A stretch of 13,028 nucleotides of DNA from an uncultured Coriobacteriaceae bacterium. Lineage in GTDB: Bacteria > Actinomycetota > Coriobacteriia > Coriobacteriales > Eggerthellaceae. Below are positions 7,239-13,028 of the stretch, piece after piece. The position numbers and the translations under genes were made by a program. Position 1 is the first letter of the stretch; each line of letters starts with the position of its first letter. The DNA lies in contig CAMORQ010000021.1 of the NCBI GenBank assembly GCA_946623915.1, positions 1 through 13,028 on the forward strand, written 5' to 3'. The notes under the pieces are model-generated. The model saw only the letters and a program-made list of their open reading frames with translations, was not told the DNA's origin and did no database searches.

Positions 7239-7481
7239 TTAGCGTAACAGATAAGGCGCCGTCTGGGGTCGAGGGATTTCTTCGTATTCGATATCGGCGG
7301 GCTTGAACACATTCGCGAACTCGATTGGCGGCATGGTCGTCACAGGGGAGCGCGTGCGGTCCGTTACGTTGTAGGTTATCGCGACATTCATGCCGTTGCG
7401 AGCCGCGCTTTCAGCGATGAGGGCATCTTCGAAGTCGTGCATGGAGTTCGCTGGTGCGACAAATGCCCTTGACGCAATGGC
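7239..7481 (-). pseudogene. C-terminal remnant of a PIN-domain (VapC-like) ribonuclease gene
   Basis: The minus-strand frame of about 80 codons ending at 7239 resembles the C-terminal half of PIN-domain toxins. DFEDALIAESAARNG (from 7436 down) matches the family's D-[FY]-EDA helix, and the later NVTDRTRSPV matches the usual TRN-x-x-DF-x-x-SP strand and loop. The canonical Arg before Asn is Tyr, and the Phe after Asp is Arg, so the site looks decayed. The first half of the domain, with its first catalytic aspartate, is missing: upstream sequence loses the similarity near 7481 and then runs into the regulatory region of the next gene. The frame opens only with a TTG at 7541 that has no binding site. 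No antitoxin gene is adjacent. The upstream limit is approximate. Confidence 0.55.
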
Positions 7482-7498
7482 TGGGCTGAGGGTACCCT
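7469..7498 (+). promoter_or_regulatory. Weak promoter candidate for the cell-wall-binding protein gene
   Basis: TTGACG (7469-7474) is one base off the -35 consensus and is followed after 18 bases by TACCCT (7493-7498), a poor -10. An alternative -10, TAGTAT (7514-7519), has no matching -35. A small inverted repeat, TACAC-GATA-GTGTA (7519-7532), lies between here and the ribosome binding site and could be an operator. All of this is pattern reading. Confidence 0.25.
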
Positions 7499-7553
7499 CG
7501 TCGCAAGGTGTTGTAGTATACACGATAGTGTAGGTGCACAAGGAGGGGCAACC

Positions 7554-9554
7554 GTGAAAACATCGCTTGGCAAGTCTTTTGGACTAGTAGGATTGCTTGT
7601 GGCGCTCGCGCTCGTGCTCGCTACAGCATTCTCTCTTTCGGCGGCGCCCGCGTTTGCGGACCAGCTAGAGAGAATAGGTGGCGACGGGGCTAGCGTCCTG
7701 TCCTTGGGGGATAGCGTCCAGGCTAGCGGATCATCAAGCGATTTCGCAGACAGCTGGGCTGCCCCGATTTTCGATAGCGAAAGTCACGAGCCTGATATTC
7801 CCACTGTATTTGCAGGTGTCAATCTGTCTTGGAAACGTTTGGCGGGTGAAGGCTATTTCGACACCATGCAGAAGATCTCGAATGAAGGTTGGAGTTCGGG
7901 CAGCGGTGGCACGGTGGTTGTGGCTACCGACGTAGGTCACTGGGATGCGCTTTCTGCAAGCGGTGTGGCCGGGCTTTCAGGGGCTCCCGTGCTCATTACT
8001 TCGCCGAACAGGCTTCCTGCCCAGACCCGCGCCGAGCTTGTTCGTATCAATCCCACGCGCGTGATCATTGCAGGAGGCGCCAAAGCCGTTTCCAACAGTG
8101 TTAAGGATGCCATCGCTAAAGCATTGCCTAAAGCGTCGGTCGAGCGTTCGTACGGACAAGAGGCGACGGACACTGCAGCTGCCCTGAACAGGAAATACTT
8201 CGGTAAGCAGAGCACGGTGGCGATACTTGCCACTTCGCAGGGCTTCCAAGATGCGCTTTCGGCTGCCCCAGTCGCCTACGCGAAGCACTACCCGGTGTTC
8301 CTTGCAGATAACAAGAATACCGTGTCCTGGAACACTGTCAGTGCCATGAAAGCATGCGGAATCAAGCAGGTCATCGTCGTTGGTGGTACGGCGGTCGTGT
8401 CCGACAAGATTGTAGCTACGTTGCGCTACAACGGTATTACTTTGAAGACGCGCCTCAGCGGGGACACCGCATATGACACATCCAATGCCATTGCGAAGTG
8501 GGCGGTGCGGAATGGCATGAAGGCCACGAACGCCGGCGCTGCAACTGGCAGGCTTTATTACGATGCGCTTTGCGGCGCCGCACTGTGCGGCAAGTATAAT
8601 TCGGCTTTGGTGCTGGTGGACCAGGGTTGGCTAGCGGGTGTTGATGGCTTTATTAGGTCGTACGCAACGGACGTTGAAAGAGGTTACATTTTTGGCGGAA
8701 CCAGCGTAGTCAGTGAGTACCTGGCTTCCGTGCTGGAGAACCCTTATTCCGCATCCGATAGCATCAACATCACGCTTATATCGCCGGGCAGCGCATGGTC
8801 GTCGAGGAGCTTTACCAGCTATGACATTACTGGTGACGGCAACGCGGACACGATTCGCTTCGTCTTGGATAAAAGGGACGCAACTTGGGCGAATGCGCTA
8901 AAAATATACGTCAACGGGCGGCTGTGCCGTACGGTAAAGGCTGCCTCGGAGTTCGGCGGCAGCTTCTTCAACAGCAATGTCAAGGTTAAGTACCTGCGTA
9001 TGGCCGGCGGAACTCCGTTCTTGTTCGTGAAGTGCAGCGGCAACAACGCCGATGGCGCCCATCAGTTGCTCCAATACCGAGGTGGATCGTTCGCGTGTGT
9101 AGCCAGCAATGCCGATCTGCCCGCTGGCTTCGGAAATCATCGACAAATCGACGACGCCATTGCTTCAGGCAACAAGGTCTCCGTGAAGTACTCGTACATG
9201 ACTTTTGCCGCTGGCGGAACGAGCATAACCTACGATTTCACGCTATCGCGTGGGGTGTTGAAGCGGACGGGTGATGTAACCTCGAACGTCGCATACAGCG
9301 TGAGCGGCAGTAGCGGGAAGCATTACTGCGCAATTCGCACGAATGCCAAGACGTACACGAACGTCTATATGAACAAGGCCAAGTTTACGGTCGGGTCGGG
9401 CGAGCGTGTTGCACTCAACCAGGCCTGCATACGATGGGGCAGCCTCTTCTTTGAGCTGAAGACCACGAGCGGCAAGACGGGATGGATCAAGGCTCCGACG
9501 AAGTATGTTGCGCCATACGGAACGTTGCTTTCCGGAACATATCTAGCGGGGTAA
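7554..9554 (+). CDS. Secreted protein with three cell-wall-binding type 2 repeats
   Basis: A 666-residue exported protein. Residues 1-35 are a signal peptide: a lysine-containing start, a long hydrophobic core, and AFA before Asp36 as the likely signal peptidase I site. Three cell-wall-binding repeat 2 units (PF04122 type) follow at about 94-190, 197-295 and 298-397. Each has an RLxG/RSYG-like opening, a DAL core and a final VIIAGG, VIVVGG or YIFGG strand; in this family three such units form a trimeric fold that binds anionic wall polymers. Residues 424-432 (DITGDGNAD) look like a calcium loop, and about 596-655 (KTYTNVYMNKAKF to GWIK) look like an SH3-like domain. The region between is not recognised. 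The start is GTG 7554, seven bases after AAGGAGG (7540-7546). It is probably a wall-attached surface protein; its ligand is unknown. Confidence 0.88.
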   Translation: MKTSLGKSFGLVGLLVALALVLATAFSLSAAPAFADQLERIGGDGASVLSLGDSVQASGSSSDFADSWAAPIFDSESHEPDIPTVFAGVNLSWKRLAGEGYFDTMQKISNEGWSSGSGGTVVVATDVGHWDALSASGVAGLSGAPVLITSPNRLPAQTRAELVRINPTRVIIAGGAKAVSNSVKDAIAKALPKASVERSYGQEATDTAAALNRKYFGKQSTVAILATSQGFQDALSAAPVAYAKHYPVFLADNKNTVSWNTVSAMKACGIKQVIVVGGTAVVSDKIVATLRYNGITLKTRLSGDTAYDTSNAIAKWAVRNGMKATNAGAATGRLYYDALCGAALCGKYNSALVLVDQGWLAGVDGFIRSYATDVERGYIFGGTSVVSEYLASVLENPYSASDSINITLISPGSAWSSRSFTSYDITGDGNADTIRFVLDKRDATWANALKIYVNGRLCRTVKAASEFGGSFFNSNVKVKYLRMAGGTPFLFVKCSGNNADGAHQLLQYRGGSFACVASNADLPAGFGNHRQIDDAIASGNKVSVKYSYMTFAAGGTSITYDFTLSRGVLKRTGDVTSNVAYSVSGSSGKHYCAIRTNAKTYTNVYMNKAKFTVGSGERVALNQACIRWGSLFFELKTTSGKTGWIKAPTKYVAPYGTLLSGTYLAG

Positions 9555-9576
9555 CCACCGGCTTGGTTGTGCTGTT

Positions 9577-9608
9577 GGCCCGCCCGTCGATTGGGCGGGC
9601 CGTGTTTG
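9577..9608 (+). terminator. Hairpin terminator after the cell-wall-binding protein gene
   Basis: GGCCCGCCC (9577-9585) and GGGCGGGCC (9593-9601) are perfect 9-bp inverted copies with a seven-base loop, 22 bases after the stop. GTGTTTG follows, a short T-rich stretch, so the plus-strand direction fits best. It may also stop the converging ATPase transcript. Confidence 0.75.
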
Positions 9609-9687
9609 CCTGGAATCGATGACGCATTGCCGAACAAAGGCGTTTCGTTGTGGCTAAAGTGGCGATCGTTCGTGCGTCGAGGGTGGT

Positions 9688-10779
9688 CTACTCCGATAAT
9701 TCGTGCTCTAGGTAGGCACGAAGCCCTGGGATGGCGAATACGGCCCTGCCCCTTGCGGGTTCGTCGATTACGCCCTGGTTGAGGAGGCGCGACTTGTACT
9801 TCGTTGCGTAGCTCGGCTTCACGCCCATCCTGTCGGCGATGTCACCCAGACGGCTCTCCCTGTCGTCTTCGAGCATGGCGCCAAGGAACTGCAGGTCCCT
9901 GTCGGAGAGTTCCCTTACAGTTGCCTCAATGATGCGTTCCTCGAATTCCTTCTGTGCGGTGGCGATGGCGTTCCGGGCGTTTTCCCGCGTTATGCTTTGG
10001 CCGCCGCTCTCTTCCCAGGCGCGATAGCCCACAAGCTGGAGCATGTAGGGAAATCCCTCTATGGCCGTAACGCATTCTGCAAGCGCATCGGGTTGTATGT
10101 GGCCTCCCGCGTCTTCGATGGTCTTTCTGAATGCGCTCTCCACGGCGCTGTCTGGCAGCGAAGAAAGGCGGTACTGCATGGACCTGCGCACGAAGGAAGT
10201 TGACTCCCCTGAAACAAGCTTGTGGATGTGGTAGGGAAGCCCCGCCATTGCAAGGGCGACCTTCCGACGCTCGCTGACGAAATGCTGGAAGCAGGTTACA
10301 AGGCGCACCATCTCGTCGAGGGCACTGCGCACTTCGTCGACGGTTATTAGTAATCCAGTATCGCGTTCGTTCAACTGCTCGATCAGATCGGTCATGCGCG
10401 TGCGCCAGTTGCCTATAGATTTGGGAACGTTGTCCCATGTTGCCGAGAGTGGTCCGAGTGTCGCCGACGTCATGCGTCGGTCAGGTTCGGGCGGGATGAT
10501 TTCGCAGCCTGCTCTCTGCGCCTGCTCTAAAACGTCTTCGAGCATACCCGGTGTTTCGGATGTGCTCGCCGTAATCCAACCTTCTTCTGCTGCAAGAGCC
10601 CCGATGCTAGACAGGAGTGCCGTCTTGCCCGTTCCACGTGCCCCGATGAAGATGGTGGCCTTGTTGGGACTGTTGGGTTCGTGGGAAAAGAAGCTTTGGT
10701 AGTCTGCAAGGATTTCGTCCCGGCCTGCAAGAATTGCCGGAACTGTGCCAAAGGTCGGAGTGAACGGGTTGCCGAGCAT
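9688..10779 (-). CDS. AAA+ ATPase (AAA_16/ORC-like) with C-terminal winged helix
   Basis: A 363-residue ATP-binding protein. The N-terminus NPFTPTFG and AGRDEIL is typical of an actinobacterial family of stand-alone AAA+ ATPases. Walker A is GARGTGKT at residues 46-53; Walker B is LLITVDEV with Asp148-Glu149. Mid-protein arginines in FVRRSMQYRL may include the arginine finger, but this is not certain. Residues of about 290-355 look like a winged helix (LGDIADRMGVKPSYATKYKSRLLNQGVI), suggesting DNA binding. There is no signal peptide. The start is ATG 10779; the binding site is weak (GGAT about seven bases upstream), but the conserved N-terminus supports it. The function of this family is not settled. 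Phased TTTTCGAC repeats sit directly upstream and may be its own operator. It lies between two surface protein genes. Confidence 0.85.
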   Translation of the reverse strand: MLGNPFTPTFGTVPAILAGRDEILADYQSFFSHEPNSPNKATIFIGARGTGKTALLSSIGALAAEEGWITASTSETPGMLEDVLEQAQRAGCEIIPPEPDRRMTSATLGPLSATWDNVPKSIGNWRTRMTDLIEQLNERDTGLLITVDEVRSALDEMVRLVTCFQHFVSERRKVALAMAGLPYHIHKLVSGESTSFVRRSMQYRLSSLPDSAVESAFRKTIEDAGGHIQPDALAECVTAIEGFPYMLQLVGYRAWEESGGQSITRENARNAIATAQKEFEERIIEATVRELSDRDLQFLGAMLEDDRESRLGDIADRMGVKPSYATKYKSRLLNQGVIDEPARGRAVFAIPGLRAYLEHELSE

Positions 10780-10794
10780 GGGGATTATCCAATC

Positions 10795-10830
10795 TTTCGA
10801 TTTTTTCGACTATTTTCGACTTTTTCGACT
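10795..10830 (-). promoter_or_regulatory. 10-bp-phased TTTTCGAC repeats before the ATPase gene
   Basis: Read on the plus strand, TTTCGA ends at 10800 and then TTTTTTCGAC (10801-10810), TATTTTCGAC (10811-10820) and the TTTTTCGAC within 10821-10829 follow. The spacing is 9-10 bases, about one helical turn, so all copies face the same side of the DNA. On the minus strand the unit is GTCGAAAA. The array ends 16 bases before the ATPase start codon and overlaps its probable promoter, as expected of an operator or a bent A-tract region. Confidence 0.65.
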
Positions 10831-10839
10831 CGCTGTCAA
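10812..10839 (-). promoter_or_regulatory. Probable promoter of the ATPase gene, overlapped by the repeats
   Basis: On the minus strand a perfect TTGACA (10839 down to 10834) is followed after 16 bases by GAAAAT (10817-10812), which matches four of six -10 positions. Three GTCGAAAA copies cover the spacer, the -10 and the transcription start. Binding there would be expected to block transcription. Confidence 0.4.
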
Positions 10840-10968
10840 TGGTCCTGTACGATCAGCGGATCTCAGGCCTTGCAATGCTTGTAGCTGCAGGTGTGAGACG
10901 TCTTCGTAACAAGCCCATAGAGGCGTGCGGGAAGCTTTCTTTGTCCTCAGAATAACACCAGTTCAGGC

Positions 10969-10995
10969 TTGACAAAACGACATGGGGGGTATGTT
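10969..10995 (+). promoter_or_regulatory. Candidate promoter of the BspA-like surface protein gene
   Basis: A perfect -35, TTGACA (10969-10974), is followed after 15 bases by TATGTT (10990-10995), four of six matches. The spacer is short. This would give an untranslated leader of about 60 bases before GTG 11066. I see no other structure between 10840 and 10968. Confidence 0.4.
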
Positions 10996-11065
10996 TCAGT
11001 GAGCGTAGCAGCACGGAGGCCAAGCACGGATATCTGCGTATTGGCCAGTGAGAAAGGGGTTCCTT

Positions 11066-13028
11066 GTGATTGTTTCCTCGTTTGTTACCTTCAAGAGATT
11101 CTTCGCCGTCACCATAGCGTTTGCTTTGGGGTTTGCCATGCCGACTGCGTTGGCTTTCGCCGAAGAGTCGGGGACGTCGCCCCTGTCCGCTAACGCGGAT
11201 GTGCTCACAACAGATTCGCAAGATTCTGCTCGGCCGTCCGTCCCGAACACGAAAGCGTCGACAGTTGCCAGTGGCACCTGGGGAACCTGCCCTTGGACGC
11301 TGGACTCGAACGGCACGTTGACTGTCCGCCCAGGGGAGGGCGACGGTTCGCTTGCCGATGCATTGCCCTCCGGCTCCCTGATTAAGCAAGTTAAGGCAAT
11401 TGCCTTCCCTTCGGGCAAAGCCGCCCGCGCGACTGCTCCTGACTGGCTTGGTCTTGGCAGTGGACTGTTCGAAGGTTTTTCTAATCTGGAAAGCATAGAT
11501 GTTTCGGGTTTGGACACGAGTCAATTATGGTCTATGAATGGCATGTTCAAGGATTGTTCGTCGCTGGAAACGCTTGACCTGTCTTCGCTCGACGCCTCTT
11601 CTGAGACTGCTACCTACGAGATGTTCGAGGGCTGCTCATCTTTAAGATCGGTCAGGCTGCCTTCTTTCAGCTCCGCAAATATTACCCATACTTGGTGTAT
11701 GTTTAAGGGTTGTTCATCCCTGAGGTCAATCGACCTCTCATCGTTTAACACCTCGAATGTGACGAGTATGCGCGACATGTTCGAGGGCTGTTCATCCTTG
11801 AAGTCAATCAATCTCTCCTCATTTGATACCTCGAACGCAACGGGCTTGTCGGGCATGTTCGAGGGCTGCTCTTCTCTACAGTCAATCGATCTCTCCTCAT
11901 TCAATACTTCTAGAGTAACGTCAATGAATGGCATGTTCAAAGGCTGTTCTGCCCTAAAGACGCTGAATCTTTCTTCGTTCGATACATGGCGCGTTACATC
12001 GATGAGTAACATGTTCGCAGAATGTTCGTCGCTCACCACGCTAGACATATCATCGTTTGACATGTCGAAGACGTCCGACGGTGCCGGGTATCCTTGGAAT
12101 ATGTTCGGAGATTGCACGAGTTTGTCCACCTTGAAGCTCGGTAACGGCGTAAGGCTCTATGCTAATGTTGGCCTTCCCGAGCCACCAAGCAATGGCGCTT
12201 ACACGGGCAAGTGGACTGGGCCGACGGGGTCGCTTACGTCGGAGGAGCTGTGCATAGGCTACAAACCCAGCACCATGGCAGGCACGTGGGTGTGGGAAAA
12301 GCGAAAGAGCATTGCCGGTGCGAGCGTGTCGGTGCCTGCGCAGACGTATACAGGTAGCGCGCTCAAACCTCTGGCAACAGTGCGGCTCAACGGAAAAACG
12401 CTTGTAAGCGGGATTGACTACTCGCTTTCCTACAAAAACAATGTCAACGTAGGCACTGCGACACTTACGGTATCTGGTAAGGGCAGCTACGCGGGAAGCA
12501 TCTCCAATACCTTCAAGATCGCACCAGCGAGCATTGCCAAGGCGACCGTGTCTTCCATCGCCAACCAGACTTGGACGGGCAAGGCGATTGCGCCCAAGCC
12601 GACCGTGAAGCTTGGCGGCAGAACCCTCAAGGCGGGCACCGACTACACCTTGAGCTACAAGAACAACACCGAGCTCGGCACCGCCACGGTCACCGCTACG
12701 GGCAAGGGCAACTACACGGGCACGGTGTCCAAGACGTTCAAGATCGTTCCCGCTTCCATCGCCAAAGCCTCGGTGTCGGGGGTTTCAGACGCCTCATACA
12801 CGGGCAAGGCGATAACACCGAAGCCAGTGGTGAAGCTGGGCGGGGCCACGCTCAAGCCCGGCACCGACTACGCGCTCTCCTACAAGAACAACACCGCGGT
12901 GGGTAGCGCAACGGTGACCATCACGGGCAAGAGCAACTACACGGGCTCCAAGACCGTCGCGTTCAAGATTAACAAGGTTGCGGTGTCCCAGGTGTCGCTC
13001 GACAAAACCTCTCTGTCGCTTACGGCGG
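11066..13028 (+). CDS. BspA-like secreted surface protein with DUF285 and Ig-like repeats (3' end outside window)
   Basis: The first 654 codons of a large exported protein, open at the right edge. Residues 1-32 are a signal peptide ending AFA before Glu33. An acidic, Ser/Thr-rich stretch leads to GTWGTCPWTLDSNGTLTV (from about 74). From about 132 to 365 are some nine leucine-rich DUF285 repeats of 25-26 residues with the pattern MF-x-x-CSSL-x-x-(I/L)-(D/N)-LSSF-(D/N)-TS-x-VTSM. From about 414, three Ig-like repeats of 74-75 residues follow, each with YTGKA-like and DY-x-LSYKNN motifs, then the start of a BIG2-like unit (VSLDKTSLSL). BspA-family proteins act in adhesion, and the Ig repeats probably form a stalk. 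The start is GTG 11066, six bases after AAAGGGG (11053-11059); an earlier in-frame GTG at 11048 lacks a site. The wall anchor, if any, lies outside. Confidence 0.88.
   Translation, partial: MIVSSFVTFKRFFAVTIAFALGFAMPTALAFAEESGTSPLSANADVLTTDSQDSARPSVPNTKASTVASGTWGTCPWTLDSNGTLTVRPGEGDGSLADALPSGSLIKQVKAIAFPSGKAARATAPDWLGLGSGLFEGFSNLESIDVSGLDTSQLWSMNGMFKDCSSLETLDLSSLDASSETATYEMFEGCSSLRSVRLPSFSSANITHTWCMFKGCSSLRSIDLSSFNTSNVTSMRDMFEGCSSLKSINLSSFDTSNATGLSGMFEGCSSLQSIDLSSFNTSRVTSMNGMFKGCSALKTLNLSSFDTWRVTSMSNMFAECSSLTTLDISSFDMSKTSDGAGYPWNMFGDCTSLSTLKLGNGVRLYANVGLPEPPSNGAYTGKWTGPTGSLTSEELCIGYKPSTMAGTWVWEKRKSIAGASVSVPAQTYTGSALKPLATVRLNGKTLVSGIDYSLSYKNNVNVGTATLTVSGKGSYAGSISNTFKIAPASIAKATVSSIANQTWTGKAIAPKPTVKLGGRTLKAGTDYTLSYKNNTELGTATVTATGKGNYTGTVSKTFKIVPASIAKASVSGVSDASYTGKAITPKPVVKLGGATLKPGTDYALSYKNNTAVGSATVTITGKSNYTGSKTVAFKINKVAVSQVSLDKTSLSLTA
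11459..12160 (+). repeat. Coding tandem repeats: about nine DUF285 leucine-rich units
   Basis: The units are 75-78 bases long. Most encode MF, a small or acidic pair, a cysteine followed by SSL or similar, then a leucine-rich strand. The central units (about 11690-11990) are most alike in DNA, with TTCGAGGGCTG recurring. The first and last units are degenerate, as usual at the ends of such arrays. The repeats could expand or contract by recombination. Confidence 0.8.
12308..12970 (+). repeat. Coding tandem repeats: three Ig-like units of 74-75 residues
   Basis: Units begin near 12311, 12533 and 12758 (each at the Ile of an SIA motif). Shared marks are an aromatic-TG motif, V-K/R-L-x-G, D-Y-x-L-S-Y-K-N-N and a closing F-K-I. 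Units 2 and 3 are closest to each other in DNA and are GC-rich, while unit 1 is more diverged. They resemble the tandem Ig-like stalk repeats of Gram-positive surface proteins. Confidence 0.75.

Noticed and set aside
10839..10955. A 38-codon plus-strand frame (ATG 10839) between the phased repeats and the BspA-like gene
   Set aside because: It has no ribosome binding site, its ATG overlaps the minus-strand TTGACA, and the peptide resembles nothing I recognise.
11614..12129. A 171-codon minus-strand frame with striking internal repeats
   Set aside because: It is the mirror of the DUF285 repeat coding region; its repetition comes from the plus-strand gene, and the plus frame has the signal peptide and binding site.
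12308..12970. Regularly spaced repeats that might suggest a CRISPR-like array
   Set aside because: The spacing is about 222-225 bases, the frame is open throughout and the repeats encode Ig-like domains; there are no short identical repeats with unique spacers.

Overview
The window looks like chromosomal DNA from a high-GC, gut- or mouth-associated actinobacterium of class Coriobacteriia, most likely family Eggerthellaceae (an Eggerthella/Slackia/Gordonibacter type). This rests on style rather than a marker gene: GTG starts, GC-rich codons, a secreted protein with Coriobacteriia-like cell-wall-binding type 2 repeats, a BspA-like surface protein, and a zinc-ribbon protein with an alanine/proline linker. 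There is no rRNA, tRNA, CRISPR array or transposase gene.

Layout. 1-396: 3' end of a D-2-hydroxyacid dehydrogenase gene. 522-1493 (+): zinc-ribbon and coiled-coil protein. 1490-2722 (-): CPBP-family membrane protein with a long low-complexity tail; its stop overlaps the previous gene's stop. 2810-4601 (+): two-gene operon yhdT-panF for sodium-driven pantothenate uptake. 4602-5039: gene-free but rich in inverted repeats, including a 182-base element with 50-base near-perfect arms and two related GC hairpins. 5040-7112 (-): large acidic protein ending in a SEC-C zinc motif. 7113-7553: no intact gene, but a decayed PIN-domain toxin remnant and the upstream region of the next gene.

7554-9554 (+): secreted protein with three cell-wall-binding type 2 repeats and a new C-terminal region, followed by a hairpin terminator. 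9688-10779 (-): AAA+ ATPase with a C-terminal winged helix, preceded by 10-bp-phased TTTTCGAC repeats over its probable promoter. 11066 to the right edge (+): secreted BspA-like protein with about nine DUF285 repeats followed by tandem Ig-like repeats; it continues beyond the window.

The left half is mostly housekeeping metabolism and membrane function. The right half is accessory: two large exported surface proteins flank a regulator-like ATPase. The most unusual non-coding signals are the large inverted repeat at 4685-4866, the paired hairpins at 4901-5000 and the phased repeats at 10795-10830. I found no complete new defence or mobile system; those three signals and the PIN remnant are the best leads.
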